Source: Cyclobacteriaceae bacterium (GTDB taxonomy: Bacteria; Bacteroidota; Bacteroidia; Cytophagales; Cyclobacteriaceae). From it: a stretch of 64,000 bases of DNA. A program made the position numbers and the translations under genes. A model generated the notes under the pieces. The model made no database searches. It had not been told where the DNA came from and worked only from the letters and a program-made list of their open reading frames with translations. Each line of letters begins with the position of its first letter. The stretch's first letter is position 1. The stretch lies in assembly GCA_020436125.1 (NCBI GenBank), contig JAGQYK010000003.1, positions 1-64,000 of the forward strand, in the 5' to 3' direction. Below, piece after piece: positions 27,681-35,912 of the stretch.

Positions 27681-28592
27681 ATGAGTATTACGGGAGTAAA
27701 AAGGCTTCATACCCTTACTGGCCATAAGGATTGTATTTATACAATTCAGAGTGGTAAAAATGTCGTAGACCTGTTTTCAGCAGGTGGTGATGGGATGGTA
27801 GTCCGGTGGAATATGGAAACTCCTGGAGTAGGGGAATTGGTGGCTAAACTCCCCAATTCTATATATGCCCTGCATTACCTAAGGGGCGAAGATCAACTTA
27901 TTGCGGCTCAGAATTTCGAAGGAATTCACCTGCTTGATTACTCTAATAGTAAGGAGATCAAATCGCTGAAACTTACTAATTCATATATTTTTGACTTGCA
28001 GTCCATTGGAAATAAAATATTTGTGGCATGTGGAGATGGAGTGGTTTACGTTGTAGATAAAGAAGAATGGATCGTTCTTGATCGCCTTGAGTATGCACAA
28101 AAGAGTGCCAGAACAATGGCCATACACAAAGAAAGAAACGAGTTAGTTGTAGGCTATAGCGACAATTTCATCCGGGTATTTGATTTATTTGATCATCGAA
28201 TGAAGCAAGAATGGGAAGCGCATAACAATTCAGTTTTCACTGTTCAATTTAGAAATGATGGAAATTATCTATTGAGTGGCTCAAGAGATGCACATCTGAA
28301 AGTGTGGGATTCGGCTGGAACCTATCAATTGAGAGACGATATAGCCGCTCATATGTATACGATCAATCATATTGCATTTAGCCCGGATGGCAAACATTTT
28401 GTAACTTGTAGCATGGATAAGTCCATAAAAGTGTGGGATAGCAATGAGTTTAAGCTATTGAAGGTAATTGATAAGGCACGCCATGCGGGGCATGGCACCT
28501 CAGTCAATAAATTGTTCTGGACTTCGTTTAATAATCAGCTGGTGAGTGCCAGCGATGATAGAACCTTATCCATTTGGGAAATTATTTTTTAA
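27681..28592 (+). CDS. WD40-repeat protein
   Basis: A 303-residue protein built of about seven WD40 repeats forming one propeller. Clear repeats are LTGHKDCIYTIQSG...VVRWNM, HNNSVFTVQFRNDGNYLLSGSRDAHLKVWD, HMYTINHIAFSPDGKHFVTCSMDKSIKVWD and the closing LVSASDDRTLSIWEI. There is no signal peptide, so it is probably a cytoplasmic scaffold. It precedes a DivIVA-domain gene by about 30 bases, which hints at a link to cell division or polarity. ATG at 27681 is chosen over TTG at 27678. Confidence 0.85.
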   Translation: MSITGVKRLHTLTGHKDCIYTIQSGKNVVDLFSAGGDGMVVRWNMETPGVGELVAKLPNSIYALHYLRGEDQLIAAQNFEGIHLLDYSNSKEIKSLKLTNSYIFDLQSIGNKIFVACGDGVVYVVDKEEWIVLDRLEYAQKSARTMAIHKERNELVVGYSDNFIRVFDLFDHRMKQEWEAHNNSVFTVQFRNDGNYLLSGSRDAHLKVWDSAGTYQLRDDIAAHMYTINHIAFSPDGKHFVTCSMDKSIKVWDSNEFKLLKVIDKARHAGHGTSVNKLFWTSFNNQLVSASDDRTLSIWEIIF

Positions 28593-28623
28593 ACTTTGAT
28601 TACCACAGCAAACTTATAATCTC

Positions 28624-29334
28624 ATGAAAGTCACACCACTTGATATCCGTCAGAAGACATTTGAAAAGGTATTGCGAGGTTACGATAAGGATGAAGTTAC
28701 CGCATTTCTACTGTCATTATCTCAGGAGTGGGAACGTGTGCAAGACGAAATCAAGGAGATGAGGATCAAATTGGAGGCCACTGAAAGGGAAGTAACAAAG
28801 CTCAGGGAAGTGGAAAGTTCTTTGTATAAAACGTTGAAAACAGCAGAGGATACGGGCGCCAATGTAATTGAACAAGCCAATAAAGCTGCGGAATTGCATT
28901 TGAAAGAAGTACAGTTGAAGGCGGAAGCGCTATTAAACGAAGCAAAGACAAAAGCGAAGGATACTATTGAACAATCTGAAGCTACTTCAAGGCAAATGTT
29001 GGAAGAAATGGAGGAGCGGTTGAAAACTCTGGTTCAAAATTATAAGAGTATTGAATCTGAAAGAGGAAATTTATTAGGTGATTTAAAGCGACTGGCTGGT
29101 GAAACCATGGACAAAGTCGAACGATTGAAAACTGCAACAAGTAGTTTTGATCCAGATCAACATTTGAATTTGGCGAGGCGTGAAGCCAAACAAACCTTGA
29201 ACCCTAATTCAAACCCAAATAATTCATCCAATACTATTTCCGCAAACAATTATACTGAAGAGGAATTGCAACCAAAGATAGAGCAGGTAACAGAGTCAAA
29301 GCCTCAAAAATCTTTCTTTGATGAAATACAATGA
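28624..29334 (+). CDS. DivIVA-domain coiled-coil protein
   Basis: A 236-residue protein that opens with the DivIVA membrane-binding motif KVTPLDIRQKTFEKVLRGYDKDEVTAFL, followed by a long coiled coil (about 35-175) and an asparagine/serine-rich disordered tail ending QKSFFDEIQ. DivIVA proteins bind curved membrane and recruit division or pole factors. The Bacteroidota members are little studied. It lies in a plus-strand row with the WD40 and folB genes, 15 bases before folB. Confidence 0.85.
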   Translation: MKVTPLDIRQKTFEKVLRGYDKDEVTAFLLSLSQEWERVQDEIKEMRIKLEATEREVTKLREVESSLYKTLKTAEDTGANVIEQANKAAELHLKEVQLKAEALLNEAKTKAKDTIEQSEATSRQMLEEMEERLKTLVQNYKSIESERGNLLGDLKRLAGETMDKVERLKTATSSFDPDQHLNLARREAKQTLNPNSNPNNSSNTISANNYTEEELQPKIEQVTESKPQKSFFDEIQ

Positions 29335-29349
29335 TTTTGCAATTAGGAT

Positions 29350-29727
29350 ATGAAGTTAAAGGGCAAAGTCGTTCTTGAAGGTTTAGAGTTTCATGCTTAT
29401 CATGGGATTTATCCAGAAGAGCGATCTTCGGGGAATAAATTTGAGGTAGATATCGCGGTTGATACAACCTTTGATGAATCAGCTTTTCATGATGATTTGT
29501 CTGGAACGATCAACTATGAGGAAATTTACTCAATCGTGAAAGGTGAAATGGAAACCCCTTCCAAACTTTTGGAACCAGTAGCTCATTCTATTGCTCAAAA
29601 GATTTTGGATTCCTTCAGCTCAGCCATTAAAGCAGAGGTTACTATTTCGAAATTTAATCCACCAATTGGCGGAGTGTGTAGAAAAGCGCAGGTGTCAGTA
29701 GGGCTTCAGCGAAACGGTAGTTCTTAA
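29350..29727 (+). CDS. folB: Dihydroneopterin aldolase
   Basis: A 125-residue enzyme of the folate pathway that splits dihydroneopterin to hydroxymethyl-dihydropterin and glycolaldehyde. It shows LEGLEFHAYHGIYPEER (catalytic region), TINYEEIYSIVKGEM, KLLEPVAHSIA (the pterin-binding Glu) and the conserved KFNPPIGG, with the catalytic Lys. The length is typical. Its stop overlaps the stop of the convergent IscA-like gene by four bases. Confidence 0.92.
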   Translation: MKLKGKVVLEGLEFHAYHGIYPEERSSGNKFEVDIAVDTTFDESAFHDDLSGTINYEEIYSIVKGEMETPSKLLEPVAHSIAQKILDSFSSAIKAEVTISKFNPPIGGVCRKAQVSVGLQRNGSS

Positions 29728-30029
29728 TTAGGCGGGTCTACAAACATAAACCCACGTGCGTCAGCACCTTCATGAAAATCAACTTCTTTTCCTATGACAT
29801 ACATGGTGTGTTTTTTATCCACCACTATTTCGATGTCTTCGATTTTGTAAGATAGATCAGAATCTTTCTTTTTGTCGAAGCCGATCATCATAGCGGCCCC
29901 ACCGCAGCCGCTGCCCCTTATTCCAATGCGTAAGCAATATTCATCAGGAATACTTTTCGTTTTCATTATTTTTCGAACTTCCTCTGCTGCTTTTTTTGTT
30001 AGTGTAACTGGAATAATGGTGTTCGGCAT
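29724..30029 (-). CDS. IscA/HesB-like protein lacking the C-terminal CGC motif
   Basis: A 101-residue HesB-fold protein (VTLTKKAAEEVRKIM, GIRGSGCGGAAMMIGFD, HMYVIGKEVDFHEGADARGFMFVDPPN). The first conserved Cys is present (GSGCGG), but the family's C-terminal CGC pair is absent; the protein ends at VDPPN, where family members continue into the CxC. It may be a specialised or inactive cluster-carrier relative. The ATG at 30083 is rejected because it would add 18 residues before the fold. It is convergent with folB. Confidence 0.75.
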   Translation of the reverse strand: MPNTIIPVTLTKKAAEEVRKIMKTKSIPDEYCLRIGIRGSGCGGAAMMIGFDKKKDSDLSYKIEDIEIVVDKKHTMYVIGKEVDFHEGADARGFMFVDPPN

Positions 30030-30127
30030 AATTGAGATGGTGCAATACTGATTTTTTAGGTAATTAACAGGTAACTTGGGCACTAAAATAGCTTAATTTT
30101 AAACATTCAATTGAGATAAATAATTCT

Positions 30128-30649
30128 ATGGACGCATTGATTGAGTTTGGAAAGATATTAATACCAGCATCGGTTGTACTTTATGCAGTGTATCTAATGG
30201 TGAGGGCTTTTATTTCAAAGGAACTGGAAATGAAGAGACTAGAGGTGAGGGGAAGAAGTATTGAAACGTTGCTGCCTACAAGACTGCAGGCTTACGAACG
30301 GATGACTTTATTTCTGGAAAGAATCTCCCCTCAAAATCTTTTAGTCAGATTGAATAATCCGGCTTATACCGCACAGGATTTTCAAAAAATTCTTCTTGAT
30401 GAAATAAGGAACGAGTATAACCACAACGTAAGCCAGCAAGTATATATGAGCGAGCAGCTTTGGGATATGATTAGAAACGCCAAAGAGGATCTTGTTATTC
30501 AAATTAATGAGTCGGCAGGAGTAATGAAGGAGGGAGCTACTGGTATTGATCTGGCACGTCAAATATTTCAATCTGCAATCGATAAAAAGGTTGAGCCTAT
30601 AAATCACGCTATGTCGGAGTTAAAAAAGGAGATTCAACAAATCTTTTAG
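30128..30649 (+). CDS. Membrane-anchored protein of unknown function (DUF7935-like)
   Basis: A 173-residue protein with one N-terminal membrane helix (about 8-27: ILIPASVVLYAVYLMVRAF), then helical charged sequence including LPTRLQAYERMTLFLERISPQNLLVRL. This resembles a conserved Bacteroidota family I recall as DUF7935; function is unknown. It leads a tight plus-strand run (YkvA-like, SDR-like, dtd) with 4-base gaps or overlaps, so these genes are probably one transcript. Confidence 0.7.
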   Translation: MDALIEFGKILIPASVVLYAVYLMVRAFISKELEMKRLEVRGRSIETLLPTRLQAYERMTLFLERISPQNLLVRLNNPAYTAQDFQKILLDEIRNEYNHNVSQQVYMSEQLWDMIRNAKEDLVIQINESAGVMKEGATGIDLARQIFQSAIDKKVEPINHAMSELKKEIQQIF

Positions 30650-30653
30650 AAAT

Positions 30654-31070
30654 ATGAGGTCGACATTTCATTTCAATAATCCAATTCTTAACGCAGCAAA
30701 GAATACTGCCGGGAATCTGATATCTAACAGATATAGGTTGATGACGCTGTTGGGTCAATTAGGAAAAAAAGTGAATAGTATAGAAGATAAAAAAAGAATA
30801 ACTACTGAAGTAAAGGAAAAAATTTTTGTGCTGGGTAGATTACTTAGGGCTTTTGCTACTGGAAGATATAAGGCATTGCCATGGAAGGCGAGTGTAAGTA
30901 TTATAGCCGCAACAATTTATTTTATAAACCCAGCGGATATTATTCCTGATATAATACCATTCACAGGCCTTGTCGATGATTTTGGTATTCTTGTGTGGAC
31001 CTACAATTCTTTAGAATCAGAATTAATTAGATTTATTGAGTGGGAAAAGGTTAATTCATTTCAACAATGA
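30654..31070 (+). CDS. YkvA-family (DUF1232) membrane protein
   Basis: A 138-residue protein with the DUF1232 core LPWKASVSIIAATIYFINPADIIPDIIPFTGLVDDFGILVW, in which the paired NPxDIIPDxIP and GxxDD motifs are typical, near the C-terminal membrane region. The N-terminal 70 residues are helical and charged. The family is widespread but has no assigned function. It overlaps the next gene by four bases (ATGA). Confidence 0.83.
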   Translation: MRSTFHFNNPILNAAKNTAGNLISNRYRLMTLLGQLGKKVNSIEDKKRITTEVKEKIFVLGRLLRAFATGRYKALPWKASVSIIAATIYFINPADIIPDIIPFTGLVDDFGILVWTYNSLESELIRFIEWEKVNSFQQ

Positions 31071-31708
31071 AAGTAGCGTTACTTGCGGGAGGGACCGGGT
31101 TGATAGGTAGTCAATTACTTCAGCTTCTGATTATGGATGAGGCTTATAGTACGATTAAGTGCCTTACAAGAAATGAATTGCCTATAAGTAATAGTAAGAT
31201 TGAAGTCATTCACACCAATGGTGATAACCTTGCTGAGCTGGCCTCTTCTTTGACTGCTGATGATGTATTTTGTTGCCTTGGAACTACTATTAAAAAAGCA
31301 AAGTCGAAAGAGGCATTTAGGAAAATCGATTTCGACTATCCGTTAAATCTTGCTAAGGTCTCAAAAGCTGGCGGTGCAAAGCAATTCTTGCTGATATCAG
31401 CACTGGGTGCTGATCCGTCTTCATCCGTCTTCTACAATAAGGTAAAGGGAGAGGTGGAAGAGGCAATAGCCGAGGTTGGATTTGAAGGGTATCACATTTT
31501 CAGACCATCCCTGCTGCTAGGCGAACGAGCAGAAGAACGGTCTGGTGAGGATGCGGCAAAGATTTTTTTTAAACTTTTTGGATTTTTAGTGCCCGGAAAG
31601 TACAAAGCGATTGATTCTTCGAAAGTAGCCAGAGCCATGGTAGCGAAGGCCAAACTTAGCGAAATGGGAACCTCAGTATCAGAATCTAAAGTACTTCAGA
31701 GTTTTTAA
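31067..31708 (+). CDS. NAD(P)-binding Rossmann protein, HTATIP2/CC3-like
   Basis: A 213-residue atypical short-chain reductase. The nucleotide loop is AGGTGLIGSQLLQ (residues 7-19), then CLGTTIKKAKSKEAFRKIDFDYP, FLLISALGADPSSSVFYNKVKGEVE (YxxxK region) and FRPSLLLGERAEERSGE. This matches oxidoreductases of the CC3/HTATIP2 group. The substrate is unknown. It is embedded in the operon with YkvA-like and dtd genes. Confidence 0.83.
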   Translation: MKVALLAGGTGLIGSQLLQLLIMDEAYSTIKCLTRNELPISNSKIEVIHTNGDNLAELASSLTADDVFCCLGTTIKKAKSKEAFRKIDFDYPLNLAKVSKAGGAKQFLLISALGADPSSSVFYNKVKGEVEEAIAEVGFEGYHIFRPSLLLGERAEERSGEDAAKIFFKLFGFLVPGKYKAIDSSKVARAMVAKAKLSEMGTSVSESKVLQSF

Positions 31709-32161
31709 ATGATTGCTGTAATTCAACGTGTTTCAGAAGCTTCGGTAAAAATTGATGATGCTGTGAAATCATCAATTCAAGAGGGTCTTTTGATTTTGGT
31801 GGGAATTGAAGACGCAGACACTATTGAGGATATTTCTTGGCTTACTAGCAAGATTGTTAATCTCAGAATTTTTGATGATAACGAAGGTGTAATGAACCTG
31901 AGTGTGAAAGATGTTGGTGGCGAAATCATTGTGGTGAGCCAATTCACCCTCCATGCCAGTACCAAGAAAGGTAATCGCCCTTCTTATTTGAAGGCTTCAA
32001 AACCAGACATTGCTATTCCTTTATATGAAAGCTTTTTAAAAGATTTGGAGGGCGTATTTGAAAAGCCAGTACAAAGTGGTGAGTTTGGCGCGGATATGAA
32101 AGTGGGGCTGATTAATGATGGTCCTGTTACCATTTTAATCGATACTAAAAATAAGTGTTAG
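31709..32161 (+). CDS. dtd: D-aminoacyl-tRNA deacylase
   Basis: A 150-residue proofreading enzyme that removes D-amino acids (and glycine from tRNA-Ala) from tRNA. Diagnostic blocks are MIAVIQRVSEASV, LVGIEDADTIEDISWL, FTLHASTKKGNRPSY (active-site region with VVSQFTL) and the C-terminal FGADMKVGLINDGPVTILIDT, including the GP-cis-Pro motif. The ATG directly follows the upstream TAA (TAAATG). It is convergent with the channel-like gene. Confidence 0.94.
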   Translation: MIAVIQRVSEASVKIDDAVKSSIQEGLLILVGIEDADTIEDISWLTSKIVNLRIFDDNEGVMNLSVKDVGGEIIVVSQFTLHASTKKGNRPSYLKASKPDIAIPLYESFLKDLEGVFEKPVQSGEFGADMKVGLINDGPVTILIDTKNKC

Positions 32162-32165
32162 ATAT

Positions 32166-33110
32166 TTAGATAATGGCCAGGGTAACAAAGAGGATATTGG
32201 CCAGAACATAAATGCCAATCACAAGACGACCGCCTATGGCATTTACCTTAAAGCTGGCATCCACTTTCCCCATATCATTATACTTCAAAGCTATTGCCGA
32301 TACCAGCAAGCATCCGAATATGGCCAGATAAGTAAGGGCATGCAATGTATCTACCAAAGTAAAATCAGAAGATTCTGGCAATAGGGAGTCAATAATATAC
32401 TTATTACCGACTGCAGCAAACAAGCCACCGACAGGTAAACCAAATCTTGGCTCTAGTTCAGAAGGTTTGGGAGTGAAACTTATGATAGCAATAAGGAACG
32501 CGATATACATGCCAATAAATATTTTGGCAAATAAACCCCAAGCCTCCCTCTCAATATTCATCTCTATTTTCAGCGCTGAAAATAATTGGTAGTCACTTTC
32601 TTGATCTCCAAATCCAGTCTCATAATCGTTGTCACCAGTTACAACTTTAAAACCTGTTATTGTCCATCCGTCAATGGCTTCCTTTTTATCGAAGTTACTC
32701 CCGTTCACATCTGGTTTAAAAACAAGTGAACTCTTGTCAAACAATGTGTTCTCTATCTGAACTTTTAATCGTTGCTCATCAAAAGGAAAATCTCTCACAT
32801 CCCAATTCTGCTTCATGGTGCATTTCATTTTCATGATCACCCAGGCTTTTCCGTTTAGGCTATCGTAGATGATCTCTGGAGGGTCAATTGTTTTAGCGTT
32901 GGGAATGTCAAGTTGTGTAGCGAAATCGAAGTCGGGATTTGAATAGAGAAACCACAGCCAAAAGCGAACCGTATATTCCTTTTCGTGGAAGTTAATATCA
33001 TGAACACTTATTACATAGGAGCCTGCCTTTACAGTATCAGGTTGTGCGCTTAATCTAATAACGCCAAAGAAAAGCACCAGAGATGCAATAAAAATAACCT
33101 TGCGGATCAT
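32166..33110 (-). CDS. Pentameric ligand-gated ion channel homologue
   Basis: A 314-residue exported protein with a signal peptide (ending RLSAQ). The extracellular beta-sandwich is about 25-190, with WLWFLYSNPDFDF and the channel signature WDVRDFPFDEQRLKVQIEN, which matches FPFDxQ in the Cys-loop family. Then four hydrophobic segments follow: about 200-220 (FAKIFIGMYIAFLIAIISF), 227-252 (the TM2-like FGLPVGGLFAAVGNKYIIDSLLPES), 258-283 and 292-314. The TM2-TM3 linker LLPESSDFTLVDTLHALTYLA resembles that of GLIC. The cysteine pair of eukaryotic members is absent, as is usual in bacteria. Ligand and ion are unknown. The pore segment is glycine-rich. ATG at 33140 is an alternative start. Confidence 0.7.
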   Translation of the reverse strand: MIRKVIFIASLVLFFGVIRLSAQPDTVKAGSYVISVHDINFHEKEYTVRFWLWFLYSNPDFDFATQLDIPNAKTIDPPEIIYDSLNGKAWVIMKMKCTMKQNWDVRDFPFDEQRLKVQIENTLFDKSSLVFKPDVNGSNFDKKEAIDGWTITGFKVVTGDNDYETGFGDQESDYQLFSALKIEMNIEREAWGLFAKIFIGMYIAFLIAIISFTPKPSELEPRFGLPVGGLFAAVGNKYIIDSLLPESSDFTLVDTLHALTYLAIFGCLLVSAIALKYNDMGKVDASFKVNAIGGRLVIGIYVLANILFVTLAII

Positions 33111-33194
33111 AACAAGGGACAATATAACCAACCTGGCCAAAATATTTCAAATGATGTCCACTGATTGAAAGGAAAACTGAGTGTGAATTGGGCA

Positions 33195-33213
33195 ATAATA
33201 TGTGTCATATTAT
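33195..33213. promoter_or_regulatory. Inverted repeat between the channel-like gene and its divergent neighbour
   Basis: ATAATATG-tgt-CATATTAT is a perfect 8-bp inverted repeat with a 3-base spacer, lying between divergent starts at 33110 and 33263. It has operator geometry, but the region is AT-rich and the factor is unknown. Confidence 0.3.
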
Positions 33214-33262
33214 ATGATAATCTATGTTCCGTGGCTTATTTTTGGGTATAAATAATAAAACC

Positions 33263-33706
33263 ATGTACACAGGACTTCTTCACACTCACTCCAGCTTGCG
33301 ATACGTTGTATTACTCCTTTTGGTAATTGTAGTAGCTAAGTCTATGGTTGGATTGATTAGTAAAAAACCATTTGAGAAAACAGATGAGAAGTTAACATTA
33401 TGGTTGATGATTGCTACTCATATTCAACTCCTTGTGGGCTTGATCCTTTATTTTGTGAGTCCATATGTTCAGTTTGGAGCCAATACCATGAAAGACTCCA
33501 TTACACGGTATTGGACAGTGGAACATTCTTTTATAATGCTCATCGCTATTGTTTTTATTACCTTGGCGCGTACGTCCACCAAAAAGCTCACGGATAGTAA
33601 AGCGAAGCATAAGAGGGTTTTTATTATGTCAACCATTGCCCTGGTGCTAATTGTGATGGCAATCATTATGAGCGGACGCGGTATTATAATTCCGGTTCGT
33701 GCTTAG
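33263..33706 (+). CDS. Four-helix membrane protein, annotated in relatives as cytochrome-b-like
   Basis: A 147-residue protein with four hydrophobic helices (about 14-32, 47-65, 83-103 and 120-140). It opens MYTGLLHTHSSLRYVVLLLL, with histidines near the start and in IATHIQLL and VEHSFIM, which could bind heme, but no family motif is certain. The chosen ATG at 33263 follows a TATTTTTG -7-like element at 33237-33244; the longer ORF start at 33224 would lie upstream of it. It is divergent from the channel-like gene. Function is unknown. Confidence 0.6.
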   Translation: MYTGLLHTHSSLRYVVLLLLVIVVAKSMVGLISKKPFEKTDEKLTLWLMIATHIQLLVGLILYFVSPYVQFGANTMKDSITRYWTVEHSFIMLIAIVFITLARTSTKKLTDSKAKHKRVFIMSTIALVLIVMAIIMSGRGIIIPVRA

Positions 33707-33739
33707 AATTCCTTAAATAGGCGTTTTTTAGCATATAAG

Positions 33740-33755
33740 TGGCATCTCCTTTGCA
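33740..33755 (+). promoter_or_regulatory. Sigma-54 promoter of the PD40/OmpA gene
   Basis: TGGCATCTCCTTTGCA: GG at 33741-33742 and GC at 33753-33754 give the exact -24/-12 GG-N10-GC spacing, with TGGCAT and TTTGCA boxes. The predicted start of transcription is near 33766, about 50 bases before the ATG at 33817. The NtrC-family activator is unidentified. Confidence 0.6.
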
Positions 33756-33816
33756 AGGATTCGACTGTTATAAAGTTGAGAATCTGCTAACTTTACAATC
33801 GAACAAAATCTGAGAT

Positions 33817-35571
33817 ATGAGAAAATTACTTTTCCTTTTATTTTGTCATTTTGGTACTGTTGTCTACGCTCAGGAATTCAGCCAGCGATATGAATTGGTT
33901 AATCTTGGAAAACAGGTCAATACCTTCTATCATGAAGCTGCTCCTGTAATTTCTCCTGACGGGAAGACTTTGTATTTTTTTGTTCAAAATCATCCTGAGA
34001 ACACTTATGGTAAAGAAGGTAGTCAGGACATTTGGGTAACACGCAAAGATGAAAATGGTGAGTGGTCAGCTCCCGAGCATCTTAAGTCACCTTTTAATGA
34101 TCACCGGTCCAATCAGGTTTTTAATGTATTGCCCGATGGCTCTTTATTTGTACGCGGTGGCAAAGGGCGGGACTCTAAAGGATTTTCAATTGTTAGTCCT
34201 GGTGGCAGTTGGCAGGAAATGTCAGTAAAAGGATATGAGGATATGGAGAAGGGCAGGTTCAACGGAGCTACTATTTCTTCTGATGCCAAGCACATGATTC
34301 TGTATTTTACGGAAGTACCCAAAAGTATTCGAAGTGATCTTTATGTAAGTAATCGACAACCGGATGGATCCTGGTCGCAACCTGAAAAATTGAACATCAC
34401 AGACCGATCTGATATGTTTGGTCCATTTATCGGTCCGGATGATAAGACATTATATTTTGCCAGCGATAAGCTTGATCCAAAGCGACAAGGAGGATCTGAT
34501 ATATATAAATCTACTCGCCTTGATGACACATGGAAAAATTGGTCCAAGCCAGTAAACTTGGGGCCTCCCATTAATACGGCTGCTGGTGATGCTTATTTTT
34601 CAATGGACGCAAGCGGTAATGTGTTTACCTCAAGGGCCAATAGCAGAGTAGATGGAGGAAATCTGGATTTGTTTATTCTTCTGCCAAAAGATATTCAGGT
34701 AAAGGTAACGGGTATCGTCTATGATGAGAAGACGATGCAACCACTCACCGCCACCGTCACTGTAAAACCAAAAAGTGCTGATGCGATTAATATTAAGGTT
34801 GAGAATAATGGCGAATTTGAAACGGGTATTCCCGAGACGGATCAGGTAATAGTTTCAGCTTCGGCCAATGGATATATTGCTAAGGAGCTAACATTCCCTA
34901 TACCAACACTATTCAATGATACCACCATCATTGCTGATATTTATCTTGCGCCCATACCAAAAAAACTTATGTTATCGGGTACGGTATTCGATTCTAAAAC
35001 GAATGAACCCATCAAAGCCAAGGTCAATACTGTGTATAAAGGAAACAATTCGAGTAAAAACCTGGATGCTCCGAAAGGAAACTATGAAAGGGAAATTGCA
35101 GATATGGGTTGGTATGTATTAAATGCTTCGGCAGAAGGATATCTCAATGCTTCGGATAGTGTAGAAGTGTTTAATGAAGAAACAAACCCCGTAATAAAAG
35201 ACCTTTATTTGAATAAAATTGAGGTGGGAGTGACTGTACGGCTAAAAAACATCTATTTTGATTTTGATAAAACCACGCTCAAATCCGAATCGTTTGTTGA
35301 ATTGAACAAGGTGGTTGATTTATTAAAAACTAATCCATCGGTGGAAATTGAGATTTCTGGCCATACCGATAGTAAAGGGTCGGATGATTATAATTTGAAT
35401 CTATCTCAAGGCCGTTCACAGTCTGTTGTTGACTATTTGATAAGTCAGGGAATAGAAAGTTACAGACTTTCAGCCCAAGGGTATGGAGAGACAAAACCCA
35501 TCGACTCTAATGACACGGAAGAAGGTAGAGCCAATAACAGGCGAGTTGAGTTTACTGTATTGAAAACTTAA
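33817..35571 (+). CDS. PD40 beta-propeller / OmpA fusion lipid-surface protein
   Basis: A 584-residue exported protein (signal peptide ending VVYAQ). Residues about 45-290 form a WD40-like (PD40) propeller with repeats such as DGKTLYFFVQ and DDKTLYFASDKLDPKRQGGSDIYKS. Then two carboxypeptidase-regulatory-like beta domains follow at about 290-460 (VKVTGIVYDEKTMQPLTATVTV and LSGTVFDSKTNEPIKAKV). The C-terminus is an OmpA peptidoglycan-binding domain (IYFDFDKTTLKSES, GHTDSKGSDDYN, NRRVEF). It probably tethers the outer membrane to the wall and is typical of Bacteroidota. A sigma-54 promoter precedes it. Confidence 0.88.
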   Translation: MRKLLFLLFCHFGTVVYAQEFSQRYELVNLGKQVNTFYHEAAPVISPDGKTLYFFVQNHPENTYGKEGSQDIWVTRKDENGEWSAPEHLKSPFNDHRSNQVFNVLPDGSLFVRGGKGRDSKGFSIVSPGGSWQEMSVKGYEDMEKGRFNGATISSDAKHMILYFTEVPKSIRSDLYVSNRQPDGSWSQPEKLNITDRSDMFGPFIGPDDKTLYFASDKLDPKRQGGSDIYKSTRLDDTWKNWSKPVNLGPPINTAAGDAYFSMDASGNVFTSRANSRVDGGNLDLFILLPKDIQVKVTGIVYDEKTMQPLTATVTVKPKSADAINIKVENNGEFETGIPETDQVIVSASANGYIAKELTFPIPTLFNDTTIIADIYLAPIPKKLMLSGTVFDSKTNEPIKAKVNTVYKGNNSSKNLDAPKGNYEREIADMGWYVLNASAEGYLNASDSVEVFNEETNPVIKDLYLNKIEVGVTVRLKNIYFDFDKTTLKSESFVELNKVVDLLKTNPSVEIEISGHTDSKGSDDYNLNLSQGRSQSVVDYLISQGIESYRLSAQGYGETKPIDSNDTEEGRANNRRVEFTVLKT

Positions 35572-35792
35572 TTTTGAGCTTCTAGAATTTCAGTTACTCT
35601 AGGTTTATCATTTTCAAAAATATGAAGGCGCACTCCGGGAAAGATATCATTTCTAATCGGATATATGTTCATGGCACCTTCACCGCTTAAAAAGCAGGGG
35701 ATTCCATAAGCGTCCAGTTTAGTCTTAGCTAAGTTGGCCTCAACGCCAGTATCAAACCCTTTAAAAACTATAATTTTATCTTTTTCTTCCAT
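35568..35792 (-). CDS. DUF2007-family small protein
   Basis: A 74-residue protein (MEEKDKIIVFKGFDTGVEANLAKTKLDAYGIPCFL...GVRLHIFENDKPRVTEIL). It matches the DUF2007 putative signal-transducing family, in which an alpha-beta fold with a conserved E-A-N-LAKxxL helix is typical. Its stop overlaps the convergent PD40/OmpA stop by four bases. It was chosen at the first ATG. The role is unknown. Confidence 0.78.
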   Translation of the reverse strand: MEEKDKIIVFKGFDTGVEANLAKTKLDAYGIPCFLSGEGAMNIYPIRNDIFPGVRLHIFENDKPRVTEILEAQN

Positions 35793-35900
35793 TAGTCTAG
35801 CGTCAACGAACCTAAGATAGCTGATCTATGAGTGAGTCTTCCTTTTCCAATGAAAAAAATAGTTAAATTCATTAGTAACATCTACAGCGCATCACCGTCT

Positions 35901-35908
35901 TACTTTTG
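35901..35908 (+). promoter_or_regulatory. -7 element directly before the ECF sigma gene
   Basis: TACTTTTG ends four bases before the ATG at 35913, giving TACTTTTGAACG-ATG. The same twelve-base arrangement precedes the regulator gene at 45517. No -33 TTG lies at 19-20 bases. If functional, the message would be essentially leaderless. Confidence 0.4.
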
Positions 35909-35912
35909 AACG

